From the NCBI GenBank assembly GCA_965112735.1, contig OZ218957.1, forward strand, positions 3,224,001 through 3,288,000: a DNA stretch of 64,000 bases, written 5' to 3'. The position numbers were made by a program, and so were the translations under genes. The notes beneath the pieces were generated by a model, which worked only from the letters and a program-made list of their open reading frames with translations, was not told the DNA's origin and did no database searches. Of the stretch, positions 55,083 through 64,000 are shown in pieces (positions within the stretch are counted from its first letter, which is position 1; each line of letters starts with the position of its first letter). This DNA is from Phaeosaccion multiseriatum (Eukaryota; Ochrophyta, other classes).

Positions 55083-57385
55083 CCAGTCCCATGTCCCTCT
55101 CCCTAACCCTGGCCTCTACATGCCCTCTCTCTCTCGCCATCAGGCAACTACTGGCCGGCTGGCAACTACCTCAGTCAGTTCGAGAACAACGTGTATGAGC
55201 CCTTGTGTCCTCCAACGCCCGCACCCACCCGCGCCCCGACTCCTCTGCCCACCGCCGCCCCCACTGCGCCTCCCACCCCTGCTCCGACGATGCAGCCGAC
55301 CTCGGCACCCACGTTGCAGCCCACGACGGCGCCTACAGGTGAGACAGGAGATGGCAGTGGATGCTCGGAGTCAATGAGGGTAGTCGTCAGCTTCATCAGC
55401 GTCAGTAGTCCCCCCCGACCCCTCTTTCCTAACTCCCTTCCTCTCCCCCCGTCCCTCCCTCCCTCCCTCTCTCCCTCCCTCCTTCCCTCCCTCCCTCCCT
55501 CCCTCCCTCCCTCCCTCCCTCCCTCCCTCCCTCCCTCCCTCCCTCCCTCCCTCCACCCACCCACTCCTTCTCTGCAACAAAAAAACCGAAAGCTGCTCCG
55601 ACCATGGCGCCAACGATCGAAGGAGCAACACGTCATCCCACCTCCGCCCCGACACCCGCTCCTGCCCCCCTCATCCTCGCCGGCAACCCTGTGGACGAAG
55701 CCGACTTTACCACGACCGCTGTGCTCCTCTCCCTCGCGACCAACATCACAGTCAAGTACGACTCTATCGCCGAATCAGAAGCTACCACCATTGGCACCAC
55801 CCTCTTTGGCGCCTCGCTACACCTCGCCACGCGTGAGACCGCCCTCGTTCTTCTCAACAGCACCACGGCTCGAGAGGAGCCTGCCTCTCTCTCCATGAGC
55901 ATGACTGCCCTGGAGGTGAGGGCTCTTCCGGACCCGTCGGGGAGAAAGAAACAGTTCGAGGTGGCCTACACGCAGCGTCTTGAGTTTGACCTTGGCGTGC
56001 TGGTGGATATCATGGCCAACTATCGGGCCTCTTCTTCTCCTCCTCCTTCTTCTACACTGGAGGATGGTGAGGGTGAGGGTGAGGGTGAGGAGGAGGAGGA
56101 CGACAAGGCCGTGCTGCTACAGGGCTCCAAGGGCAAGGGAAGGAGCTTGAGGAGGATGGCGACGGCGGAGGAGGAGAGAGAGGAAGAGAAAAGCGAATTG
56201 TCTGAGCGTGTACAGGTCATACAAGTCACCCTAACCTCCAGCACCACCACCACCAGCAGCAGCAGCAGCAGCAGCAGCAGGAGCAGACGTCTAGCGGACA
56301 GTGCGAGTGGCGAAGTGTCAGCTGAGGAGGCGGAGATCTTACTGGCCTTAGACTCGCTGCTGCTCGACGAAGAAGCCCACCAAGACGCCCTGAACGATGC
56401 CGTGTTGGAGACGCTGCAGGGAGACTTCCCCTCGGAGGGAGTTATCAAAGTCATCACGGGCGGGCTGAGCAAGAGCGAAGATGATGGAGAGGACAACAAC
56501 AACAACAACAACAACAATATCGACAGCGAAGGCGAAGGAAGCGGAAGTGGAACTGGAGTCTTTTCGGTGGGCCTGGAGCCCCCTGCGACGCCCGCCCCTG
56601 CCCTCATGGCGGCGCCTGGTGCTCCTCCGACACTCGCGCCTCAAGCGGCGGCGCCGGAGGACGGGGTGCTGCAGAGCTCAGCGGGCGAGGGGTCGGTTCC
56701 GATGGGTGTGGTGGCCGGGGCGACAGTCGCCTGCATACTTGTGTTTTGCTTCCTTGCCATGTGTGTGTGCGGTGGCGTGCGCAAGAAGCACCGGGAGAAT
56801 ATGAGTTTGCGCGAGCAGGCCATTTATGACATGCAGGAGAGCATGGCGGGCTTTGCTCGCAGCGCACGAGGGAGTGTCGTGGGGTTCGTGGGAGGGAGGC
56901 GTCGAAGCAGCAGCAGCAGCAGCAGTAGTACGGGTGGGGGTGGGGGTAGTCGCTTCTCTGTCTACGCGAGGAGACAGAGCGCTGCCAGTGAGACTTCTCA
57001 AGGAGGAGGAGGAGGAGGAGGAGGAGGAGGAGAAGGGGGGGTGCAGAAGGACAGCTTCTCTTCTGAAACTGTCGCTGCCGGCGAGAGTCGACGGGGCAGT
57101 GCGGAGAAGGAGGAGGGGGAAGGGGGAAGAGCAGGAGGAGGAGGAGGAGGAGGGAGGAGTAAGGGATTCCGCGGTCACGTGGACGGTGCTTTGCGCTCGG
57201 CAACAGAGAGCGCTGGAGACGGCAGCGGAGGGCAGGGAGACGGGCGGGCAGAGGGAGAGGGAGAGGCAGGCCTCACGCACACACACACACGGCAGCAGGA
57301 GCAGCAGGAAGGGGGAGAGGGAGGGATGGGGGCCAGGAGGGGATCGGGCTTGTTTGCGTTTCGGAATCCTTTCTTCGGGCATTAG
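52747..57385 (+). CDS. CAP/SCP-domain type I membrane protein with Pro/Thr-rich stalk
   Basis: Exons 52747-52907, 53304-53403, 53967-54043, 54241-54341, 54879-54953, 55144-55338, 55593-57385, phases consistent, 833 residues. A signal peptide (TSASGLLPLLLSAALLSPGGVRA) leads into a CAP domain: VVGQHNEYRSLH, VAWADTLAEFAEEY, LTHSYGSYGENL, TGTVGHFTQLVWASTQLIGCH, YVSCNYWPAGNYLSQFENNVYEPLC, which are the CAP signature motifs. A stalk of PTPAPT/SAPT repeats follows (55200-55660), then a large extracellular region with acidic, Ser- and Asn-rich parts. One transmembrane helix (GVVAGATVACILVFCFLAM, near 607-630) ends in CVCGG and a basic stop, then a Gly/Ser/Arg cytoplasmic tail. CAP proteins are usually secreted and bind lipids or act in cell-surface interactions; a membrane anchor is less common. 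An earlier ATG at 52606 would hide the signal peptide. Confidence 0.9.
53404..53705 (+). repeat. (GTGA)n array filling a CAP intron
   Basis: About 300 bp of GTGAGTGAGTGA with sporadic changes, beginning at the donor (CTG|GTGAGTG). The donor is thus one unit of the array. Confidence 0.98.
53845..53952 (+). repeat. (CCCT)n tract in a CAP intron
   Basis: Tetranucleotide pyrimidine tract just before the acceptor GCGCAG at 53966. Confidence 0.9.
54360..54615 (+). repeat. 12-14 bp minisatellite GGGCAGGCGTAT in a CAP intron
   Basis: About 18 imperfect copies of GGGCAGGC(G/A)TAT, some ending GCATAGGGGCAGGC. Isolated copies of the same word are found at 20968, 25385-25415, 60030 and 61805. Confidence 0.9.
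55043..55083 (+). repeat. (CCCTCA)n telomere-like hexamer in a CAP intron
   Basis: Six CCCTCA units followed shortly by CTAACCCTGG. Internal and short, so not a telomere. Confidence 0.9.
55452..55556 (+). repeat. (CCCT)n tract in the last CAP intron
   Basis: Tetranucleotide repeat ahead of the acceptor at 55592. Confidence 0.95.
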
Positions 57386-57806
57386 AGAGCGAAGCGCCAG
57401 GGTAGAGGGGGGGAAGGGTAAGTGGGGATGAAAGGAGGAGTGGAGGGGCAAGCAAGGGAGGATGAAGTTGAAATTGAAGTTGTGGCCATCTTCTGCGGCC
57501 GGGTGTGGGCTTTGATTGTGTTGTAGGCCCGAGTCGACCAAAAAATTCCATCCGCTACCAGCCCTTCCCTTCCTTTCTTCCATCCGTGAGGGACGAGGCC
57601 TGCCTGCTGCTTGCGGAATGCATACAAATCCACCGCCATTTGTGATGTGTAAGCTAGTACCCAGTTTGAAGCAATTCTAGTAACCCGACTTGGAAACACA
57701 CTGTAAGATGACCTAATTCCATAAAAACGAATATGATCAATGTACCCCGTGCGTCTGGAACCACAGGCACCCTTTGAAGCAAACTTACATGCAATTTGAG
57801 TTTGAA
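57386..57806. other. Convergent intergenic region, CAP and coiled-coil gene 3' ends
   Basis: No gene seen. The more AT-rich part, 57600-57800, probably holds 3' UTR and poly(A) signals. Confidence 0.5.
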
Positions 57807-60800
57807 CTATGATTCGTCGAAGACGTCGTCCTTGTACTCGTCCTCGTCGCCCCCTTCTTGCCCCCCCCCGGGGCTACTCTGCAAGCCCCTTCCCTCCTCA
57901 CCCTCCTCAGAAGGACGAGTGCTCTCTTCCTCTGTCTCTATATCCCTAGCTACTCTTCCCTTCCTACCCTCCCCCCCCCCACCAGCGCCACCGGTCTCCT
58001 CCGAGTCCGAGTGGTCTCCGGAAGAAGCCTCTTGCGTGGCGGATGGTGATGATGATGACGATGATGATAACGATGATGGCGTTGACACCTGCTCCTCCCC
58101 CTCCCCACCATGCTTGTCGGTGCCTTTCTTGCCCCTTGTGCCGCCTACTGCTGTGCTGCTGGCGGCAGTTCCGTCGTCGGATGAATCTGCTGCCACTGTA
58201 CCATCAACTGCTGCTGTTGGCGGCGACGACGGGGGTGAGGAGGATGGCAGCTGACGGACCTCGCTCTCGGGGCTGTGACTGCCCCTGCTGTCCGTCTTGA
58301 GTCCCAGTGCCGCCTTCTCCGCCTCGCTAAACGACTCGTCGTTCGAAGCCCGGGCAGTCCACGTCTGTTTCACACCAAGCCGCCAGGCAGGCACGCACGC
58401 AAGGAGGAGGAGCACTCAAGCGTGAGCTGAGCAAGGAGCGGATTGTCGCCTCGTCATCGTTCCACTCCTCTACTTCCGCCTTGTTGTTACCCTTGTTCTG
58501 CTTCTTCTTCTTGTTGTTGTTGTTTCGCTTCTTCGTCTTATTCTCTTTCCACCCTATACTTGATTGCGCTTCTCACCTGATCCTCGCCTCCGTGCTTACC
58601 CCTCCCTTGGCCACCCCGAAGAACCGAAGAGCTGAGCGTGCTTGCGAGTCCGGCCTTGCTCCCCTGCCGCTGCTGGCCGTGTAACTGCCCGTGTAACTGT
58701 CGCTGCCGCTGCTGCTCCGCCATGAGCTTGTCCTGCCTCTCAAAGAGGGCAGGTCGGGACAGCAGCGATTGCTCCAAGTGGGCTTTGTTCGCTGCTTGCC
58801 TGGGAAGGGGGTCAAGGCGAACGTAAGCAAGCAGACAGGCCAGCAAGTGAACAGGAGTAACGCAAGCATGCAAGCAAGTGAACAAGGGTTAGCTTCTGCT
58901 TGGTCCTTGCGCGTGACGGAAGGACAGAGGAGGAGCGAGACAAGAGGAAGAAGGAAAGGAAAGATTAGTGGAGGGAGAGAGAGAGGGAGGTACACACAAA
59001 GAGAGGGGGGGGGAAAGAGAGAGACACACACGCAGAGAGAGACAGAGAGAGAACGGGAGAGGGAGAGAGAAACATACAGAGAGAGAGACAGAGGGAGAGA
59101 GGGAGAGAGATACACACACACACACACACACACAGAGCGAGAGAGAGAGAGGAAGCGAGAGAGAGAAGAAATCACTTCCACCAACCCGAGAGGCTCCACT
59201 CACTCCCAGTGACACACACACACATACATGTCCAGGAAGGTCTGCCTGCTCTCCCTCTTCTTCTGCGCCACGAGCTCCTCCAGCGCCGCCCTTCGAGAGA
59301 GAGAAGAGTCGACTCGGAGACCTTTGCCTCTTGCGTGGTCCCGCAGGGCTTGGCGGAGAGAGGCCGACACTTCCTTGACGCGCGATAGGCGCTGTGCATC
59401 CTGTTACCAGGTACCAAGTAGGTAGGTAGGTAGGTAGGTAGGTAGGTAGGTAGGTAGAGAGGTAGGAAGGTAGGAAGGTAGGAAGGAAGGAAGGTAGGAA
59501 GGTAGGTAGGTAGGTGGGTAGGTAGGTAGGAAGGAAGGAAGGAAGGAAGGAAGGTAGGTAGGTAGGTAGGTAGGTAGGTAGGTAGCTGGGTCGGTAAGCA
59601 CGAAGGAGAGGTAGGGACTAGGGACGAGGAGAGCGAGAGCTTCTGCTGGGCGGGGCTGGGATGGATTTGCACACACGTGTATCGCCCCACCCACCCGCCC
59701 ACCCACGCACGCACCCACACCCGCACCCGTACGTACATTCTCTTCCTCCAACATTCGCAGGGCCTGTTCCTCCCGGAGCTTTCTCCGCACTTGCTCGGCC
59801 TTGCGGTCGCTCGCTCTCGTACCGCGGGGGGGAGGGAAGTTGTTCTCCATGAGCTTCGCCCACTGTGAGCGAGTGCGAGGCAGACCGTAAATGAGTAAGC
59901 CAGTAAAGGTGAGGCAGCCAGTAAGTCAGTTGGGGTGAGGTTGTCAGCGAGTCCGCGGGAGTGAGGCATCAGTAAGTAAACGGGAATGTGGCAGTCACTA
60001 CGAGCGGATCGACTCGCAGATATCCGCAGGTATACGGGCAGGCAGGCACACTCACACCCCAGCCAGGCAGTCCATGTATGTACCGCCACCGCTACTACCC
60101 ATCCACCCATCCGCTTATCCACCGAGCTACCTATCTACCCATTGACTTACTACCCACCCACCCACCCACCCACCTTGACCCGCTCCCTCTCCTTCTCCTC
60201 GTTCTGCTTGGCCCGCTCCTGCCTCTCCTTCTCCTCCCGCCGAGCCCTGCACTTCCTCTCGTGTTCCTTCTGCCTCATCTCAATGCCCTGCAAGCCTGGC
60301 TGCGTCGCCGCTACCGCCCTCTGCACTTTGCTCTTGCTTCTCTTGAGCTGCTCTTCCCACCGCTGCTGCTGCCTCTGGAGCCTCGCCGCTACTTGGTGAG
60401 GCTCCTCTGTCCTCCTCCCCTTCGCACCACTTGTACCACTTGTGGCGGTGGTGGTCCCACCCCTCTGTGCTGCTGCCGATCCTACGCCGATACTCTGACC
60501 CGAACCCTTGCCACCACCACCACCACCACCACCACCACCACCACCACCACCACCACCACCACCACCACCACCACCACCACCAGCAGCAGCAGTCACCCTG
60601 GCCGCCGCTGCTGCCGCCGTTGCCTCCACTGCCCTCTTTGCCTCGTGCTGTGCCATGCGGCGGGGTAGGGCAGAGCTTGCTGCGAGGCTCGCTGCTCGCT
60701 CTCTCTTGCGCTCCTCCCTAATCCTTTGCGCCTCCTCCTCCCTCTCTCTGATGCTCCTTCCGTTGTTCAGTCCCTGTACGGCCTTGGCGCGGAACTGCGA

Positions 60801-63286
60801 GCTCTTGCGCAGCTCCTAAACACGGCAAGTCCCATATGATTCCGTCCAGTGCCGTCCAGTGCCACCCAGTGCCGTGTGTGCCGTGCCGTGAGGAAGGTGA
60901 GTAGGTAGTGCGAGAAAGGAAGGTGGATGGGTAGTGCAGTAAGGAGGAAGGCCAGCAAGGTAAGCAGGAGACGTGACGACGTGAGAGGCAATGGACACGA
61001 GCGCGGAGACGACATACACCGCACTCAACTCACTCACCTCCTCCTCCCTCTCCTTCTTCTCCGCCTCCCTCTTTCGTCGCCGGTCCGCTGCCTCTTCCCC
61101 TCTCTTCAGCACTCCCTCCGGAGGGACTCCTGCCTCCTTCGCCCTCCTCGCCCGCTCCTTGTCTGCCTCCACCGCCTCCGCCTCGGCCTCCTCCTCCTTC
61201 CTCTTTTGCTCTCGGATCGCCTTCGCCCTTTGACTTGCGGCGGTCATGCTCCGCGCCATAACAGACTGCTTCGGTGTAGCAGGCCCACGGTCCTCGAGAG
61301 GGAGGGAGATTGTACGGAGTGGGGTTGCGGGAACACTCTCTGCAGGAATATTCTCAGGAACACTCTCTGAAGGAACACTCTCTGAAGGAACACTCTCGTC
61401 TCCGCCCTGCCTCTCAACCGCATCGCCCACCAGGAGCAATGGGACGTCTTCTTCTTGGTCTTGGTCATGGTCACGGACTGCCATCTTGGCCATACCGCCC
61501 TGCTCTTGGTGCTCCTGGGATGCCTGCCTGATGCAGCCACGCTCACCCTCACCCCCACTCTCACCTATTACCAATCGGTGCTGCTGCTGCTCCTGCTGTA
61601 TCACCAACTGCTGCTGCTGCTGCGGCTGCTGCTGCTTGGTGCGCCTCAGAGCACTCTCCAGCTTCCGACAGCGAGCTTCGAGCCTCCTCGCCTTGCTTTC
61701 CCCCTCCCGCCTCTCCCGCAGGAGCACCTCCATCGCCTCACGCTCCATGCCCTTCTGAACAACAGCGGCAGCGACAGAGGAAGGCGCTCTTCTCCGTGCC
61801 GCCCGCCCCTGCCCATACGCCTGCTCATACGCCTGCCTTTTCTCCTCCCCCTTGTGGATCCTCCTTTGCCAGCCGTGATCATCGTCCTCCTCCTCAACAC
61901 CCTTGTCATGGTTTCCGTCCTCCTGGTCCTTCAAGCTCTGATTCTCCTCTCGAAGCCGCAGCACCTCCTCACGCATACATCGAAGCTCTTGCCTGAGCCA
62001 CTCCGCGGACACATCACCATCTTCAGAGGGAGAGGAGGCTCGCCTACCTCCATCTCTACCTCCATCCTCATCTTCATCTTGATTTTGATACCGAAGCCCA
62101 TTTCGATCTCTATCTGTATCATTGCCCTGAGGTGCCATCTCCGTCTGCTCTTCCTCGGTGTCGTCTGCACGGTCTGTGTCCTCCCCTTCTTCGGTCCTCG
62201 GTCTGGATGATGTCCTCCTCTGTAATAGCGGCACTACACACGACTTGTCCACAGCCAGGGTGTCGTGCTGCTGTGAAGGAGACGGAGGAGAAAGAGAACT
62301 GGCGGCTCTGCTCCTCCTATTACCCGTGCCAGTGGCCTTGCTACTGCGCCTCTTGCTACTGATGCTACTGCTACTTCTGCTGCTGTTGTTGTTGTTGTTG
62401 TTGTTGTTTTTAGGTCTGAGGCGCGAGTGTGAGCCAGCGGCGGCGGAGTGAGCACTGCTCCGAGCCCGAGCAGGCGCTGTCTTTGGCCTTGTTGCGCCTC
62501 TGCTGCGGCCTGCTGCTGCTCCTTTCCTCTCGCCCTCCTCCTCGCCTCCTTCCGTTCTACTTGTGCTGGAAAGCCCCCCCGACACTGAAGCCGATAGTAC
62601 GGCGCCCTCCACCCTCATGCTTCTGGCAGTCATCCACGTCTGTGTGTTTGGGTCTCCATCCCAAAGCGAGGAGGAAGCTGCTCCTCTCGGAGAAAGTGAC
62701 GCTGGCCCTGCTCCAAAAGCGCTCTCTCCCGTGGCCCCTAGCCCTGAGCCTTGATCAAGGGAATTCTCTCTCGCAGACCTCCGGCAACCGCCGCCGGCCA
62801 CGTACTTGTCGCTCGCGTACTTTAGGCCCGGCGGTGTGCCTGTGGCTGGGGATCTGGGAGAGAGGACGCACTCTCTGTACGCCGCGTCTATGGCTTCGCC
62901 GTGGTGAAGCGGCCGGCGGAGCACACCCGTCTGGCTAGGGTTGGGGGTACCCCATGCCTAATTTTCAAAGCATGTGAGGGGAGGAAGAGTGAAGACCCCT
63001 CTTTATACTTCTTGGTCGGTTGATTTATTAATTTTGAAAACCATCCCAAGCTTACATCCTCTGTATCGCCTCTCACCTTCCGTACCCCTTTGCCGGCCCG
63101 TCTGATAGAGGCTTGCAGCGTCTTTGTCCTGAGCTCCTCCTCCCTCTGCTCGTCCTCCGAAAGCAGCTTCAGGCAGAGCAGCGGGCTCTCGTTTGCACCT
63201 CTGTCGCTCACGTAAAACGGACCATCTGCGGGAATCCCTGGCTGTCGGCACGCCGGTACAGCAGGGGCATACGAAGCTTCCACCAT
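57807..63286 (-). CDS. Long coiled-coil protein, function unknown
   Basis: Exons 63077-63286, 61038-62930, 60174-60815, 59737-59862, 59228-59400, 58577-58799, 57807-58364 (minus), phases consistent, about 1,274 residues. The start MVEASYAPAVPACRQPG precedes a Ser/Arg-rich region, then long charged helices: REENQSLKDQEDGNH, ERRERESKARRLEARCRKLESALRR, KAIREQKRKEEEAEAEAVEADKERA and LRKSSQFRAKAVQGLNN. Interruptions include a run of about 24 Gly encoded by (CCA)n at 60508-60580, and QLVIQ from an exact 17-mer. The C-terminus is acidic and Ser-rich. General build (SR-rich head, FRA-type motif, coiled coils) recalls the FAM161-like neighbour, but I cannot assign a family. A cytoskeletal or centrosomal role is only a guess. 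The 59228 donor was chosen among overlapping GT sites because it keeps phase. Confidence 0.75.
59408..59592. repeat. (GTAG)n/(GGAA)n tetranucleotide array in a coiled-coil gene intron
   Basis: GTAGGTAGGTAG alternating with GGAAGGTAG blocks, next to the acceptor of exon 59228-59400. Confidence 0.95.
61595..61611 (-). repeat. Dispersed 17-mer, exact copy, in the coiled-coil gene (QLVIQ)
   Basis: Exact reverse complement, embedded in a Gln-rich stretch and read Q-Q-L-V-I-Q-Q on the minus strand. Confidence 0.9.
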
Positions 63287-63866
63287 GTTACAAGTACTGC
63301 AGTGTAAAAAAAAAAAAGAAAAAATATAGTAACTGCTTCACGTGTTGGTTATATTATTTCTCTCACAGATGGCAAAATCTTTCTTTCACTCTTTCTCTCC
63401 TCTCCTTCTGGTGCTTCATTAAATTAACCAAAGACGCAAGAGATACGCGTGTGGCATTGACAACTCCTCCCAGCAACACCACCACTCTCCACGACACTTC
63501 ACTCCCTCTCCTCGGCTCTCTCATCTACCCTCTACGATTTCCATTTTTTCTTCTTCTCCCTTTCCTCGCACCTTTCCTGGCAAAACCAAACCACGCGTGT
63601 CCCCTTGACAGACCAGACCCCCCGACCTTCCCGAGTGAAAAGCATCTCACTCGCTCGTGTATCGCCTGTCCCCCCCCCAGCTGCCATACCCTCCCAAAGC
63701 CGCCTCCGCGACTGATGCACGAGGGAAGGCAATTGCCCTACTGTTTGCTTCTCTCCTCCTCAACCCTCAAGCCCAACCCAGAGCGACTGATCTACGACCG
63801 GTCTAGGACGAAGCCCTGTTTGTTGCTCCTCTCCTCCCTTCGTGCCCTTCCCCTTTGCTCCCCTCT
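63287..63866. other. Region upstream of the coiled-coil gene
   Basis: Presumed promoter; a poly(A)-like run at 63305-63325. No gene seen. Confidence 0.5.
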
Positions 63867-63992
63867 TTAGACGACGCCCTTGCTCTCCTCAAGTTGGGTG
63901 GTCTTCGACTTGGTGTCCACCGGAGCTCCGCCCACCTGAGCGCTGCCCGCGGGGAAGAGGTTGGCGGGGATGCCTGATCGACTGCCGCTCAT
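63867..63992 (-). CDS. 41-codon ORF or last exon of a gene beyond the right edge
   Basis: ATG at 63992 to TAA at 63867: begins MSGSRSGIPANLFPAGS and ends in TKSKTTQLEESKGVV. The codons look ordinary and the small hydrophilic product has no motif I know. A donor-like CAG|GTGGGC inside it would allow a different reading, and the upstream sequence is outside the window. Confidence 0.35.
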   Translation of the reverse strand: MSGSRSGIPANLFPAGSAQVGGAPVDTKSKTTQLEESKGVV

Positions 63993-64000
63993 TTGTTCGT

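Noticed and set aside
55043-55100. Telomere-like CCCTCA/CCCTAA sequence
   Set aside because: Only about six units, inside an intron, with ordinary genes on both sides.

Overview
The window reads as nuclear DNA of a photosynthetic stramenopile (ochrophyte alga). Genes carry many short GT-AG introns. Two proteins, a triosephosphate isomerase and a DUF2061 protein, begin with a signal peptide followed by a Phe-initiated transit peptide (VEG-FITATP and VHS-FVAPNP), the bipartite plastid-targeting signal of algae with red-type secondary plastids. Introns and spacers are full of simple repeats (GA/CT, GAG/CTC, GGGA, GTGA, CATC). Species cannot be fixed from sequence alone. All gene models were built by hand from open frames, splice sites and family motifs, so exon borders are predictions.

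Layout (strand): start of an EEF1AKMT4/METTL13-type methyltransferase (-, runs off the left edge); mitochondrial pyruvate dehydrogenase E2 (-); NEK-like kinase (+); selenoprotein W-like gene with an in-frame UGA and a SECIS-like 3' hairpin (-); SIN3 co-repressor (+); ankyrin-repeat protein with a GW-repeat and Q/H-rich tail (-); a weak hypothetical gene (-); proteasome assembly chaperone 3 (-); plastid triosephosphate isomerase (+); Stc1-domain protein (-); plastid DUF2061 protein (+); S1/CCHC protein of the PNO40/ZCCHC17 type with a duplicated S1 exon (-); FAM161-like coiled-coil protein (+); FNIP-repeat protein (-); F-box-like/ankyrin-type protein (+); CAP/SCP-domain type I membrane protein (+); long coiled-coil protein (-); tiny ORF at the right edge (-). 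Neighbouring genes mostly alternate strand, giving short divergent promoters (133 bp between PSMG3 and TPI, 160 bp between SelW and SIN3, 252 bp between PNO40 and FAM161) and convergent 3' ends. There is no sign of an operon, a phage, CRISPR or a recognisable transposon. The genes are mainly housekeeping and regulatory and do not form one pathway.

The most unusual signal is not a gene. A 17-bp word, GCAGTTGGTGATACAGC, occurs six times exactly and at least five more times with one or a few changes, on both strands, in exons (read as AVGDTA, QLVIQ or AVSPTA) and in introns. A second word (GGATGGCAGTGGATG) and a third (GGGCAGGCRTATGGGC) behave the same way: single copies in many places and tandem arrays in others. 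This looks like a set of very short dispersed elements that tolerate insertion into reading frames. Other points are complementary repeat arrays in the introns either side of one kinase exon, an extended branch-site-like word (CTGACTTACT) before many 3' splice sites, and two apparent frame breaks in G-homopolymers that are probably assembly errors.
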